NCBI GenBank assembly: GCA_902493545.1
Contig: CABUQI010000021.1
Coordinates: forward strand, 1-14,768
Origin: an uncultured Collinsella sp.
GTDB taxonomy: Bacteria > Actinomycetota > Coriobacteriia > Coriobacteriales > Coriobacteriaceae
Direction: 5' to 3'
Length of the DNA: 14,768 nucleotides
The translations under genes and the position numbers were made by a program. Under the pieces are notes generated by a model. That model made no database searches. It was not told where the DNA came from and saw only the letters and a list, made by a program, of their open reading frames with translations. This document shows, piece after piece, positions 1 through 7,621 of this stretch (positions within the stretch are counted from its first letter, which is position 1; each line of letters starts with the position of its first letter).

Positions 1-540
1 GGCAAGCTCTCGGGCGGCCTGGCGCGTCGCCTCAACATCGCCTGCGGCATCGCGCACAAGCCCGAGCTCATCTTCTTTGACGAGCCCACGGTGGCGGTCG
101 ACCCACAGAGCCGCAATGCCATCCTGGAGGGCATCTGCCGCCTGCGCGACGAGGGCGCCACGGTGGTGTATACCAGCCATTATATGGAGGAAGTCGAGCA
201 GATCTGCAGCCGCATCATGATCATGGACGGCGGGCGCGTGCTGGCGCAGGGCACCAACGACGAGCTCAAGCGCATGATTCAGATGGGCGAGAAGATCGTG
301 ATCGAGGTCGGCGAGGTGCCGAGCGCGGCGCTCGGTGCCGTCGCGAGCCTGCCACATGTCCTGGACCTGTCGGCGACGGCGGGCCAGCTCACGTTTTCGT
401 GCGAGGCGAGCCCGCATAACCTGACGGACATTCTCGATGCGCTGCGCTCGCATGACGTGGCGCTTGGCCGCATTTATTCCGAGCCGCCGACCCTCAACGA
501 CGTGTTCCTCGAGATCACCGGCCGCGAGCTGCGCGACTAG
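1..540 (+). CDS. ABC transporter ATP-binding protein, C-terminal part (ABC-2 exporter)
   Basis: This is the end of a cytoplasmic ATPase subunit that powers an ABC-2 type exporter; the Walker A half lies before the window. The frame is open from base 1. It shows the ABC signature LSGG at residues 3-6 of the fragment, a Walker B segment LIFFDEPT with the catalytic Glu, a D-loop (VAVDPQSR) and an H-loop His in TSHYMEE. The last ~80 residues form the small C-terminal domain common in drug and NatA-like ATPases. The D-loop has Ala where Gly is commoner (TVGVDPQ-like), which is probably harmless. The stop is 9 bases before the first permease gene, so all three genes look like one operon. Substrate unknown; multidrug, lipid or peptide export are all possible. 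Confidence 0.93.
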   Translation, partial: GKLSGGLARRLNIACGIAHKPELIFFDEPTVAVDPQSRNAILEGICRLRDEGATVVYTSHYMEEVEQICSRIMIMDGGRVLAQGTNDELKRMIQMGEKIVIEVGEVPSAALGAVASLPHVLDLSATAGQLTFSCEASPHNLTDILDALRSHDVALGRIYSEPPTLNDVFLEITGRELRD

Positions 541-549
541 GGGGCAGTC

Positions 550-1737
550 ATGTTCAACACCATCATCACTACGGTCAAGACGCTGCTGCGCCGGCCGAGC
601 ACGTGGGTCTGGGGCGCTCTCTTTCCCATCGCACTTTCCACGATGTTCATGTTTATGTTTGCGAATCTGAGCTCTGACGGCACGGTCGACCCGGTACCGG
701 TTGCCGTCATAGCGGACGAGGCCTGGGACGCCTCGACCTTTAAGGACGTGGCGACGTCGCTTGCCAAGGAAGGCGGCGATCAGCTGCTCGAGATCCACGA
801 GCTCGACGACGCAGCCGATGCGAACCGTGCGCTTAAGGCCGGCGAGGTCGCGGGCATCTATACGGTCGACGATGCGGGCACGCCCAAACTCACGTTGCTT
901 TCGAGCTATGGCAGCTCGCGTGCGTCGACGGTGCTCACCGACCGCAGCATTTTGGAGACGGTGGCAAGCTCGTATACACAAAATGCCGAGCTCATGTCCC
1001 AGATTGCCCAAGACAACCCGGCGGCGCTCGCCGACCCGGAGGCGGTTGCGCGCGCCCTGTCGCTCGAGGGTGGCACCCGCCGCGTAAGTCTGACACGCAC
1101 CACGCCCGATGGTACGGTCGTCTACTACTACGCGCTCTTTGGCCTGGTCGCGATGATGTCTGCCGAGTTTGCCGCCTTGAGCGTCGTCGATCTGCAGCCC
1201 AATCTGTCGGGCCTTGGTGCGCGTCGCTGTGTGGGCGGTCTTTCCAAGACGGCGTCGCTAGCCGGCATCTTTGTCGGCTCGTGGCTGGTTTCCTTTGCCT
1301 CGATGGCGGTCGCGATTAGCTACGTGCGCCTAGTCGTTGGCGTTGACTTTGGCGGGCGCGAGGGGCTGTGCCTGCTGGGCGGTGCTGCATCCGCGCTTGC
1401 CGCCACGGGCTTGGGGCTCTTTGTGGGCACGCTTCCCGTTAAGGGCGGCAAGGCATCCAAGTCGGGCATCCTCACAGGCTTTGCCACCACGTGCGCTTTG
1501 TTCGCTGGGCTCTACGGCGAACCGGCGATGGCGCTTGCCGATGACGTCGCCCGCGCCTGTCCGGCCGAGTGCTGGCTCAACCCCGTCAAGCTCATCTGCG
1601 ACATGTTCAACCGCCTGTATTTCTTTGAGGACCTGGATCCTTTTGCCGTTCGCGCCGGCGCGCTGGTCCTTATGGCGCTGGTGTTTGTCGCCGCCGCTAC
1701 GCTGATCTTTGGAAGGAGCCGCTATGAGCACCTTTAA
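550..1737 (+). CDS. ABC-2 type transporter permease (first of two)
   Basis: A 395-residue integral membrane subunit that should pair with the upstream ATPase. The ATG is preceded by a GGGGG run at 540-544 that overlaps the ATPase stop and is the likely ribosome binding site. One transmembrane helix lies at about residues 18-40, followed by a ~150-residue extracytoplasmic domain. A block of hydrophobic helices runs from about residue 188 to the C-terminus, ending in FGRSRYEHL. This one-plus-five layout is the ABC2_membrane_3 (NatB/YhgE-like) architecture, and the length is normal for it. Its last 14 bases overlap the next gene, which implies translational coupling. The assignment rests on topology and context rather than a residue-level motif, so the family is firm and the substrate unknown. 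Confidence 0.87.
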   Translation: MFNTIITTVKTLLRRPSTWVWGALFPIALSTMFMFMFANLSSDGTVDPVPVAVIADEAWDASTFKDVATSLAKEGGDQLLEIHELDDAADANRALKAGEVAGIYTVDDAGTPKLTLLSSYGSSRASTVLTDRSILETVASSYTQNAELMSQIAQDNPAALADPEAVARALSLEGGTRRVSLTRTTPDGTVVYYYALFGLVAMMSAEFAALSVVDLQPNLSGLGARRCVGGLSKTASLAGIFVGSWLVSFASMAVAISYVRLVVGVDFGGREGLCLLGGAASALAATGLGLFVGTLPVKGGKASKSGILTGFATTCALFAGLYGEPAMALADDVARACPAECWLNPVKLICDMFNRLYFFEDLDPFAVRAGALVLMALVFVAAATLIFGRSRYEHL

Positions 1738-2929
1738 GACCGCGCTTCGCATGGCGCTGGCGCACCCGTTCTACCTGCTCATCTACACGGTGTTCATCTC
1801 GCTCATGGGCGTGTTCATCGCGGCCTCGGTGAGCTGGAACTCGTCGCAGCTTACCGAGTACAAGCCCTACGATGCCAACGTGATCGTGGTCGACCGCGAC
1901 AATAGCGACCTTTCGCGGGCGCTTACCAAGCATCTGGGTTCTCGTTTTGAGCTGGTCACGGGCGTCGGCGACGACACCTACGACCTTGCGGACGCGCTCT
2001 CCAAGAGCAACAGCGCCAAGGGCAGCGCCGACTGCGTGTTCTTTATCCCGGAGGGGTTCGAGGACGACCTGGTCGCGGCTGCCCGCGCGGGGGAGTCCCT
2101 GCCCAAGCTCGATGTGACCTACGGTGCCGGCACCATGGCGGCGGCGCTTTCGTCTGCCGAGGCTTCGCGCTGGATCTCGCTCGCGGGCGCTGCAGCCGCA
2201 CTTGAGCCCACTGCCTCCAACGGCGACGTTGCCAAGGCCGCCGAACATGCCGCTGCAAAGCGCGCGGAGGTCCAGATCGAGCGGGTCAAGGTCGACTCGG
2301 CTGCTGCCGCCACGCTCGAGTCGTACTTCAACTTTGGCGCGTACGCGATTATCTCGTCGGTCATCGTGTCGGTGGGCTTGGTGTTTTCGGGCATGAACGA
2401 GCCCGAGCGCGTGCGCCGCATGGATGCCGGCCCAATCTCCGATCGCCAGCGTTCGCTTGCCGTGTTTGCGGCCGCCGCCGTGCTCACCGTCTGTATCTGG
2501 TTTGTGTCGAGCATGATGGGCGTCGTGGGCTTTGCCAGCGCGGTTGCCGAGGTCGGCGTGGGCCGCGTGTGCCTGGCGCTGGCGGCAACGTTTGCCCTAG
2601 CGCTGACGCCACTGACCGTTGGCTTTACGCTGTCGAGCCTGGGCGCGCGCGAGGAGCTGCTCAACGGTGTGGGCAACCTGCTTGGCATGCTCATGACGTT
2701 TTTGGGTGGCGCCTGGATGCCGCTGTCGCTCATGGGTTCGGCCGTGCAGACCGTGGCGCACTTTGTGCCGACATATTGGGTGAACGACGCGATCGGCAAG
2801 GCGCTCGCCGCGGACCTGACGTCCACCGTGCTGGGCGACATCGCCTGCGACCTGGGCGTCACCGTGCTCTTCGCTGCCGCCATCGCCGCCGTAGGCCTAG
2901 CCCTCGCTCACAACAAATCCCGCGCCTAG
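1724..2929 (+). CDS. ABC-2 type transporter permease (second of two)
   Basis: A 401-residue membrane protein of the same design as its upstream partner: an N-terminal helix at about residues 15-37 (YLLIYTVFISLMGVFIAAS), a large extracytoplasmic domain to about residue 200, then five or so hydrophobic helices ending in AHNKSRA. The two permeases presumably form a heterodimer over the upstream ATPase. I chose ATG 1724 because GGAAGGAG at 1711-1718 sits 5 bases ahead of it; an in-frame TTG at 1709 precedes that site and is unlikely to be used. The start lies inside the end of the preceding gene in another frame, a common coupling arrangement. No terminator with a T-run follows; the repeat region begins 5 bases after the stop. 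Confidence 0.87.
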   Translation: MSTFKTALRMALAHPFYLLIYTVFISLMGVFIAASVSWNSSQLTEYKPYDANVIVVDRDNSDLSRALTKHLGSRFELVTGVGDDTYDLADALSKSNSAKGSADCVFFIPEGFEDDLVAAARAGESLPKLDVTYGAGTMAAALSSAEASRWISLAGAAAALEPTASNGDVAKAAEHAAAKRAEVQIERVKVDSAAAATLESYFNFGAYAIISSVIVSVGLVFSGMNEPERVRRMDAGPISDRQRSLAVFAAAAVLTVCIWFVSSMMGVVGFASAVAEVGVGRVCLALAATFALALTPLTVGFTLSSLGAREELLNGVGNLLGMLMTFLGGAWMPLSLMGSAVQTVAHFVPTYWVNDAIGKALAADLTSTVLGDIACDLGVTVLFAAAIAAVGLALAHNKSRA

Positions 2930-2980
2930 CCACCTAGTCATCGGGTACTCATTGGGGACAGACTTAAACGACTAGTCATC

Positions 2981-3025
2981 GGGGACAGTCTTTGCCGAAC
3001 CGCCGGCTTGCCAAGGACTGTCCCC
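2981..3025. repeat. Inverted repeat GGGGACAGTC / GACTGTCCCC
   Basis: A perfect 10-bp inverted repeat (2981-2990 and 3016-3025) encloses 25 bases that contain a further short pairing (TTTG with CAAG). It has no T-run, so it is not a standard terminator for the exporter operon, though it could slow polymerase. The GTCCCC core is shared with the other hairpins of this region. Confidence 0.7.
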
Positions 3026-3030
3026 AGCTG

Positions 3031-3061
3031 CCGGCAGAAAGGGAACGTCCCTAACTGCCGG
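3031..3061. repeat. Hairpin with CCGGCAG / CTGCCGG arms
   Basis: Perfect 7-bp arms (3031-3037 and 3055-3061) close a 17-nt loop AAAGGGAACGTCCCTAA. The loop keeps the AACGTCCC core of the hairpin at 3086-3116, but its arms are unrelated to those of the other copies. Confidence 0.65.
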
Positions 3062-3085
3062 GTGGCGAAAGAGCGCCCCCAACAG

Positions 3086-3116
3086 CTAGTCGTTTAAGAA
3101 CGTCCCCAACGACTAG
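3086..3116. repeat. Hairpin with CTAGTCGTT / AACGACTAG arms and 13-nt GTCCCC loop
   Basis: Perfect 9-bp arms (3086-3094 and 3108-3116) close a 13-nt loop TAAGAACGTCCCC. The layout is the same as in the two hairpins at 7525-7611, with a different arm sequence. It ends 35 bases before the -35 element of the next promoter. Confidence 0.75.
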
Positions 3117-3151
3117 TCTTGAAACAAACCCCCACTCTCGCCCAAAAATAG

Positions 3152-3180
3152 TTCACTTGGGTTTACTATTACCCTATAAA
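3152..3180 (+). promoter_or_regulatory. Sigma-70-like promoter for the MacB-type exporter operon
   Basis: TTCACT (3152-3157) and TATAAA (3175-3180) are separated by exactly 17 bases. Transcription would start near 3187, leaving a leader of about 24 bases before the ATG at 3211. A partial dyad CTATT...AATAG (3166-3170, 3187-3191) brackets the -10 and could be an operator for an unlinked repressor. Confidence 0.65.
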
Positions 3181-3210
3181 AGTAGCAATAGGCTAACAAT
3201 GGGGGGTAGC

Positions 3211-3924
<714 letters not shown>

Positions 3925-3932
3925 GCGGCGCC

Positions 3933-6599
3933 ATGACACCTCTCGCAAAACGTCTCCCGCGCGAGCTGCGCCGCAATATCGGCAAGTACCTGGGCATCTT
4001 TTTGCTTATGTGCGGAAGCATCGCTCTCACCTCGGGATTTTTGCTCGCAGCGCATTCCATCGGCTGCCTTATCGATGACATGCGCGATGCGTACGCGATT
4101 GAGGACGGCCGCGTGACCACCTCCTTCGAGGCTACCGACGATCAACTCAAGGCCGCCGAGGATGCAGCCGGCGACGTCGGCGGCGTCACGCTCTACAAGA
4201 ATTTCTCCATCGACGCCATCATCAAAAAGACCGCCGGCGACGACGGCACCAAGCGCACGCTGCGCACCTATGCGCACCGCGCTAAGGTGGACATTGCGTC
4301 CTACTGTGAGGGCAAGGAACCCAAGGCGGATGACGAGGTGGCCATCGACCGTGTCTTTGCCACCAATAACAACCTGTCCGTGGGCGATAAAGTCGAGCTC
4401 GAGGGTCGCACCTACACCATTTGCGGCATCATGACCCAGCCCGATAGTCAGGCGCTGTTCCTCAACAATTCGGACTTTACGGTGAACACCATCACGTACG
4501 GCGTGGCCGAGGTCACCGATGCCGGCTTTGCCGCGCTCGAGGATGTCGGCGGCGCGCCCGCCTACACCTACTCCTTTACCTTTACCGATCGCGACCTCCC
4601 CACCGCGGATCGCATCGATGCGGAGCAGGATATGGTCGAGGCGCTGACCGATGCCGATGCGCGCGTGGATGACCTCATCGACGCCGATTCCAATCAGGGC
4701 ATTGGCTATGCGCGCGACGACGTGGACGGCGACTCTACGATGTGGATGACGCTGCTCGACATTATCATCGTGATCATGGCGTTTGTCTTTGTGGTCCTTA
4801 CCGACGCCACCATCGAGGAGGAGAGCGCCATCATCGGCACGCTGCTCGCCAGCGGCTATCGTCGACGCGAGATCGTGCTGCACTACCTTGCGCTTCCCGC
4901 CATCGTGGGCGTGGTCGCGGCGCTTTTGGGCACTGCGCTCGGCGTTGTGTTCTTTACCGAGCCCATGCGTAGCCTCTATTACGGTTCGTACAGCCTGCCG
5001 CCCTTCCAGGTGTACTGGAGCTGGGAGATCTTTGTGAAGTGCGCCGTGGTTCCCGCCGCCGCGCTTATCCTCATCACGCTGGTGGGCCTGCTTCGCAAAA
5101 TGGGCAAGACGCCGTTGCAGTTCCTTCGTCACGAGGCGAGCGGCAAATCGGGCACCAAGCGCGGCTTGCAGCTGCCGGAGCGCATGGGTTTTGTTTCCCG
5201 CTTCCGCCTGCGTATCTTCCTGCGCAATCTGGGCAACTTCGCCACGCTCTTCGTGGGCATTGCATTTGCGTCGCCGCTGCTGCTCTTTGGCCTGGCGATT
5301 CTGCCCACGATGACGCACTATGCGGACAACCTCGAGACAGGCCTGGTCGCCGAGCACCAGTACACGCTCAAGGCGCCGCTGGAGCTCGAGGGTACTGCCG
5401 AGGAGCGCGAGCAGTGGTTGGCACTCGAGCGCTTGCAGTCGGTTGACGGCGCGCTGCTTTCCGCCGCTCAGGATGCCGATGACGAGCTTGACGACGCGGC
5501 CGATGCGGCGCAGGCGGCAGCCGATGCCGCGACCGCATCTCCGTCTGCCGAGAGCCTGACTGCGGCGCAGGATGCGCTTGCAAACGTCCAGGACAAGAAG
5601 GATGCGCTTTATGCGCGCCTCGATGACCTTGCCGATGCCCTCGGCTGCGACCGCGACGAGGCTATCGACCTGATCGACAAGGCCTCTAAGATCGACACTG
5701 ACAACGACGACATTCACCCGGTTAACACGACCGATAACGGTGCAGACAAGATTGCGCAGACCGAGAAATACGCCGTTTACCAGCTGCAATACGACCGCGG
5801 CGATGGTAATGGCGAAGAGACGATTTCCGTCTACGGCATCTCGCCCGATTCGCGCTATTGGAAAGACCTCAACGTTGGCGATGGGCGCGTCGTCTTTGGC
5901 GGCGGCCTGCTCGACAAGTTTGGCTGGAGCGAGGGCCAGAAGGTCACGCTCATCGACAAGTACGAGGGCGAGCATTATTCCCTTGAGTACGCGGGCAAGG
6001 ACTGTGCCTGGGGCTCCAAGTCGGACATGAATATCTATATGAGTATCGACGACTTTAACGAGCTGTTCGGCAACGATGCGGCCTACTTCAACGGCTATGT
6101 GAGCGACGAGAAGCTCGACCTCGATGCTCGTTACTTTGCCGGCGACACCACGCCCGACGACATGCGGGCCGTGGGCGACCAGTTCATCGGCATGATGAGC
6201 AAAATGATCGGAATGATGATCGGGCTCGCGGTGTTTATCTTCCTGCTGTTTATGTACCTGCTGACCAAGGCGGTGATCGACCACAGCGCCCGTTCGATCA
6301 GCTACATGAAAGTCTTTGGCTATCGCGATGGCGAGATTTCGCATCTGTACATCCGCTCGATCACGCTGTGCGTGGCGGCGTCGCTCGTGCTGAGCCTGCC
6401 GGTCATTATTGGCTCGCTCACGGCCATCTTCCGCTCGATGCTGCTCGCCTACAACGGCAATATCGAGATCTACGTGCCCACTTGGTCCATGGCGGCGTGC
6501 GCAGGAATCGGCTTTGCGACCTACCTGGTCGTGGCGCTGCTGCACACGCGCTCCATCAAGCGCGTGAGCCTCTCCGAGGCGCTGAAGATCCAGGAATAG
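3933..6599 (+). CDS. FtsX-family ABC transporter permease (large, two-domain)
   Basis: An 888-residue membrane subunit that pairs with the ATPase encoded 8 bases upstream. Predicted helices lie at about residues 19-41, 270-292, 316-341, 363-387, 430-458, 752-783, 810-834 and 851-872. This is a duplicated FtsX (DUF214) arrangement with two large extracytoplasmic domains, 42-269 and 459-750. The second contains an Asp/Ala-rich stretch at about 513-570 that reads as long helix or coiled coil and may form a stalk. Such proteins act as mechanotransmitters rather than true channels in known members of the family. The C-terminus SLSEALKIQE is the typical cytoplasmic coupling end. ATG 3933 was preferred over TTG 3918, which would overlap the ATPase gene, although no strong ribosome binding site is visible. 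A hairpin terminator follows directly. Confidence 0.92.
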   Translation: MTPLAKRLPRELRRNIGKYLGIFLLMCGSIALTSGFLLAAHSIGCLIDDMRDAYAIEDGRVTTSFEATDDQLKAAEDAAGDVGGVTLYKNFSIDAIIKKTAGDDGTKRTLRTYAHRAKVDIASYCEGKEPKADDEVAIDRVFATNNNLSVGDKVELEGRTYTICGIMTQPDSQALFLNNSDFTVNTITYGVAEVTDAGFAALEDVGGAPAYTYSFTFTDRDLPTADRIDAEQDMVEALTDADARVDDLIDADSNQGIGYARDDVDGDSTMWMTLLDIIIVIMAFVFVVLTDATIEEESAIIGTLLASGYRRREIVLHYLALPAIVGVVAALLGTALGVVFFTEPMRSLYYGSYSLPPFQVYWSWEIFVKCAVVPAAALILITLVGLLRKMGKTPLQFLRHEASGKSGTKRGLQLPERMGFVSRFRLRIFLRNLGNFATLFVGIAFASPLLLFGLAILPTMTHYADNLETGLVAEHQYTLKAPLELEGTAEEREQWLALERLQSVDGALLSAAQDADDELDDAADAAQAAADAATASPSAESLTAAQDALANVQDKKDALYARLDDLADALGCDRDEAIDLIDKASKIDTDNDDIHPVNTTDNGADKIAQTEKYAVYQLQYDRGDGNGEETISVYGISPDSRYWKDLNVGDGRVVFGGGLLDKFGWSEGQKVTLIDKYEGEHYSLEYAGKDCAWGSKSDMNIYMSIDDFNELFGNDAAYFNGYVSDEKLDLDARYFAGDTTPDDMRAVGDQFIGMMSKMIGMMIGLAVFIFLLFMYLLTKAVIDHSARSISYMKVFGYRDGEISHLYIRSITLCVAASLVLSLPVIIGSLTAIFRSMLLAYNGNIEIYVPTWSMAACAGIGFATYLVVALLHTRSIKRVSLSEALKIQE

Positions 6600-6611
6600 A
6601 GAACCGCCCGC

Positions 6612-6655
6612 ACGCGGGGGCACGAACCGAAGGAAGGGTGCCCTCGCGTTATTTG
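6612..6655 (+). terminator. Rho-independent terminator of the exporter operon
   Basis: Arms ACGCGGGGGCA (6612-6622) and TGCCCTCGCGT (6639-6649) pair over 11 positions with one G-U wobble, around a 16-nt loop, and are followed by TATTTG. It begins 12 bases after the permease stop. The T-run is short, so termination may be incomplete. Confidence 0.7.
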
Positions 6656-6679
6656 CCCGCCAGGCCCGACGTGGGCAAA
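6652..6679. promoter_or_regulatory. Hairpin or operator-like dyad in the methyltransferase leader
   Basis: TTTGCCCGC (6652-6660) pairs with GTGGGCAAA (6671-6679) over nine positions including one G-T, with a 10-nt loop. It starts within the 3' tail of the terminator at 6612-6655 and ends 29 bases before the ribosome binding site of the methyltransferase. It may be a second terminator arm, a leader hairpin or a protein-binding site. I see no convincing promoter in this gap. Confidence 0.4.
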
Positions 6680-6718
6680 CGCGCGCAACGTCAGACTTCC
6701 CCGAACAGAAGGAGACCC

Positions 6719-7363
6719 ATGGCAAGATCGGCAGAGGAGCTCAAGCAGCTCTCCATCAAGGAGTTCACCGAGGCGGCAAAGGTCTACGAATCCGGCCATG
6801 CCGGCATTTACGAGATGTGCAAGGACGACTATCCGCAAATGCTCGAGGAGCTTGAGCTCGAACCGTTCGAGGACGCGCTCGACGTGGGCTGTGGAACCGG
6901 AGCCGTCCTAGAACTGCTCCACGCCCGGTACCCCAGCAAGCACTTGACTGGACTCGACCTCACACCCGGGATGATCGACGTCGCTCGGGCAAAGCAGCTC
7001 GATAACGTCAGCTTTGTCGTCGGAGACGCGGAGGCACTGCCCTTCGAGCCCCGGAGCTTCGACGCCGTGCTCTGCTCCAACAGCTTCCACCACTACCCGC
7101 ATCCGGAGAGGTTTTTCGCCGAGGTGGCACGCGTCCTTCGGCCCGGCGGGCGACTGGTCCTTCGCGACTACACCTCGAACGATGTCGCGGTCTGGCTCAT
7201 GAACAACATCGAGCTACCGCTGGCACGCCTCTTGGGCCATGGCGACGTGCGCATCCTCAAGCTGTCCGAGCTACGCGCGCTCGTCGAGGAATTCGGGCTC
7301 ACCCCGCTCAAGCTCGAGGCACAGAAGGGATTCCGCGCGCATCTGGTCGCGCGAAAGGGCTAG
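6719..7363 (+). CDS. Class I SAM-dependent methyltransferase (UbiE-like, Methyltransf_11)
   Basis: A 214-residue cytoplasmic enzyme that would transfer a methyl group from S-adenosylmethionine to an unknown small molecule. SAM-binding motif I is LDVGCGTG at residues 54-61, the acidic ribose-binding Asp is D80 in TGLDLTPGM, motif II region is GDAEALPF at 102-109, and the post-motif strand ends in RPGGRL at 141-146. Length is normal for the family. The ATG at 6719 follows AAGGAGA (6709-6715) by 3 bases. The gene stands alone between hairpins. Its codon use differs from its neighbours: GGA and GGG glycines, CGG arginines and ACT, CTA and TTG codons are frequent in the first half, which suggests later arrival by transfer. 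The Phe-His-His segment at 123-125 fits a small-molecule methylase; no substrate can be named. Confidence 0.9.
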   Translation: MARSAEELKQLSIKEFTEAAKVYESGHAGIYEMCKDDYPQMLEELELEPFEDALDVGCGTGAVLELLHARYPSKHLTGLDLTPGMIDVARAKQLDNVSFVVGDAEALPFEPRSFDAVLCSNSFHHYPHPERFFAEVARVLRPGGRLVLRDYTSNDVAVWLMNNIELPLARLLGHGDVRILKLSELRALVEEFGLTPLKLEAQKGFRAHLVARKG

Positions 7364-7386
7364 CGGTCCGCGCCAGGACGCTCCGT

Positions 7387-7434
7387 CACGCCAGGGCACG
7401 CCGTCAACGCCGCCACACCAGGGCACGCCATCAA
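7387..7434. repeat. Two-copy 27-bp tandem repeat
   Basis: CACGCCAGGGCACGCCGTCA with a further A (7387-7407) is repeated with two changes at 7414-7434, a period of 27 bases. Bases 7364-7386 and 7435-7473 between methyltransferase and hairpin carry looser copies of the ACGCC/CGCCGCC wording. No gene is visible. Confidence 0.6.
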
Positions 7435-7473
7435 ACCAGATTATGGCCACGCTAGAACGCGCCGCCAAACCAA

Positions 7474-7503
7474 GGCGCGCCGCCACAAACGTGACGGCGC
7501 GCC
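7474..7503. repeat. Strong GC hairpin GGCGCGCC...GGCGCGCC
   Basis: GGCGCGCCGCCAC (7474-7486) and GTGACGGCGCGCC (7491-7503) pair at 12 of 13 positions around an AAAC tetraloop. No T-run follows, so it is not a textbook intrinsic terminator, yet it is the most stable structure downstream of the methyltransferase and may end or stabilise its transcript. Confidence 0.65.
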
Positions 7504-7524
7504 CCTAGCTGCCAGGTGGCGAGG

Positions 7525-7611
7525 CACTCATTTAAGTCCGTCCCCAATGAGTGGTTTTAAGTCCGTCCCCAATGAGTGGTTTCAGTCATTTAAGTCTGTC
7601 CCCAATGACTG
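7525..7611. repeat. Array of three GTCCCCAA repeat units, two forming hairpins
   Basis: Three copies of the core TTTAAGTCYGTCCCCAATGA occur, starting at 7531, 7556 and 7589. The first forms CACTCATT (7525-7532) / AATGAGTG (7546-7553) and the third CAGTCATT (7583-7590) / AATGACTG (7604-7611), both perfect 8-bp arms round a 13-nt loop TAAGTCYGTCCCC. The middle copy lacks its own left arm, but its right arm AATGAGTG (7571-7578) could pair with the first left arm. The flank CTGCCAGGTGGCGA (7509-7522) also occurs near the other repeat cluster, at 3055-3068. The array ends 11 bases before the next promoter. Confidence 0.85.
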
Positions 7612-7621
7612 GGTGCCGTAC

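Larger units (their letters stand above)
2934..3117. repeat. Intergenic repeat cluster built around GTCCCCAA hairpins
   Basis: Gene-free stretch made almost wholly of related inverted and direct repeats. A 12-nt direct repeat CTAGTCATCGGG occurs at 2934-2945 and 2972-2983. Between them (2947-2975) lies a minus-strand copy of the unit found at 7525-7611: core TAAGTCTGTCCCC (2954-2966, complement) flanked by arms ACTCATT and AACGACTAG, which no longer match each other. Further hairpins at 2981-3025, 3031-3061 and 3086-3116 are listed separately. The 14-nt string CTGCCGGGTGGCGA at 3055-3068 recurs with one change at 7509-7522. Nothing here has codon-like structure. Bases 3118-3151 hold nothing recognisable. 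Confidence 0.85.

Noticed and set aside
3157..3210. Upstream TTG and ATG starts for the MacB-type ATPase
   Set aside because: TTG 3157 falls between the -35 and -10 of the promoter, and ATG 3199 lacks a good ribosome binding site. The conserved domain begins after ATG 3211.
7525..7611. CRISPR array
   Set aside because: Only three units, with spacing of 25 and 33 bases and almost no spacer between the first two; the units lie in hairpins with different arms. No cas gene is present.
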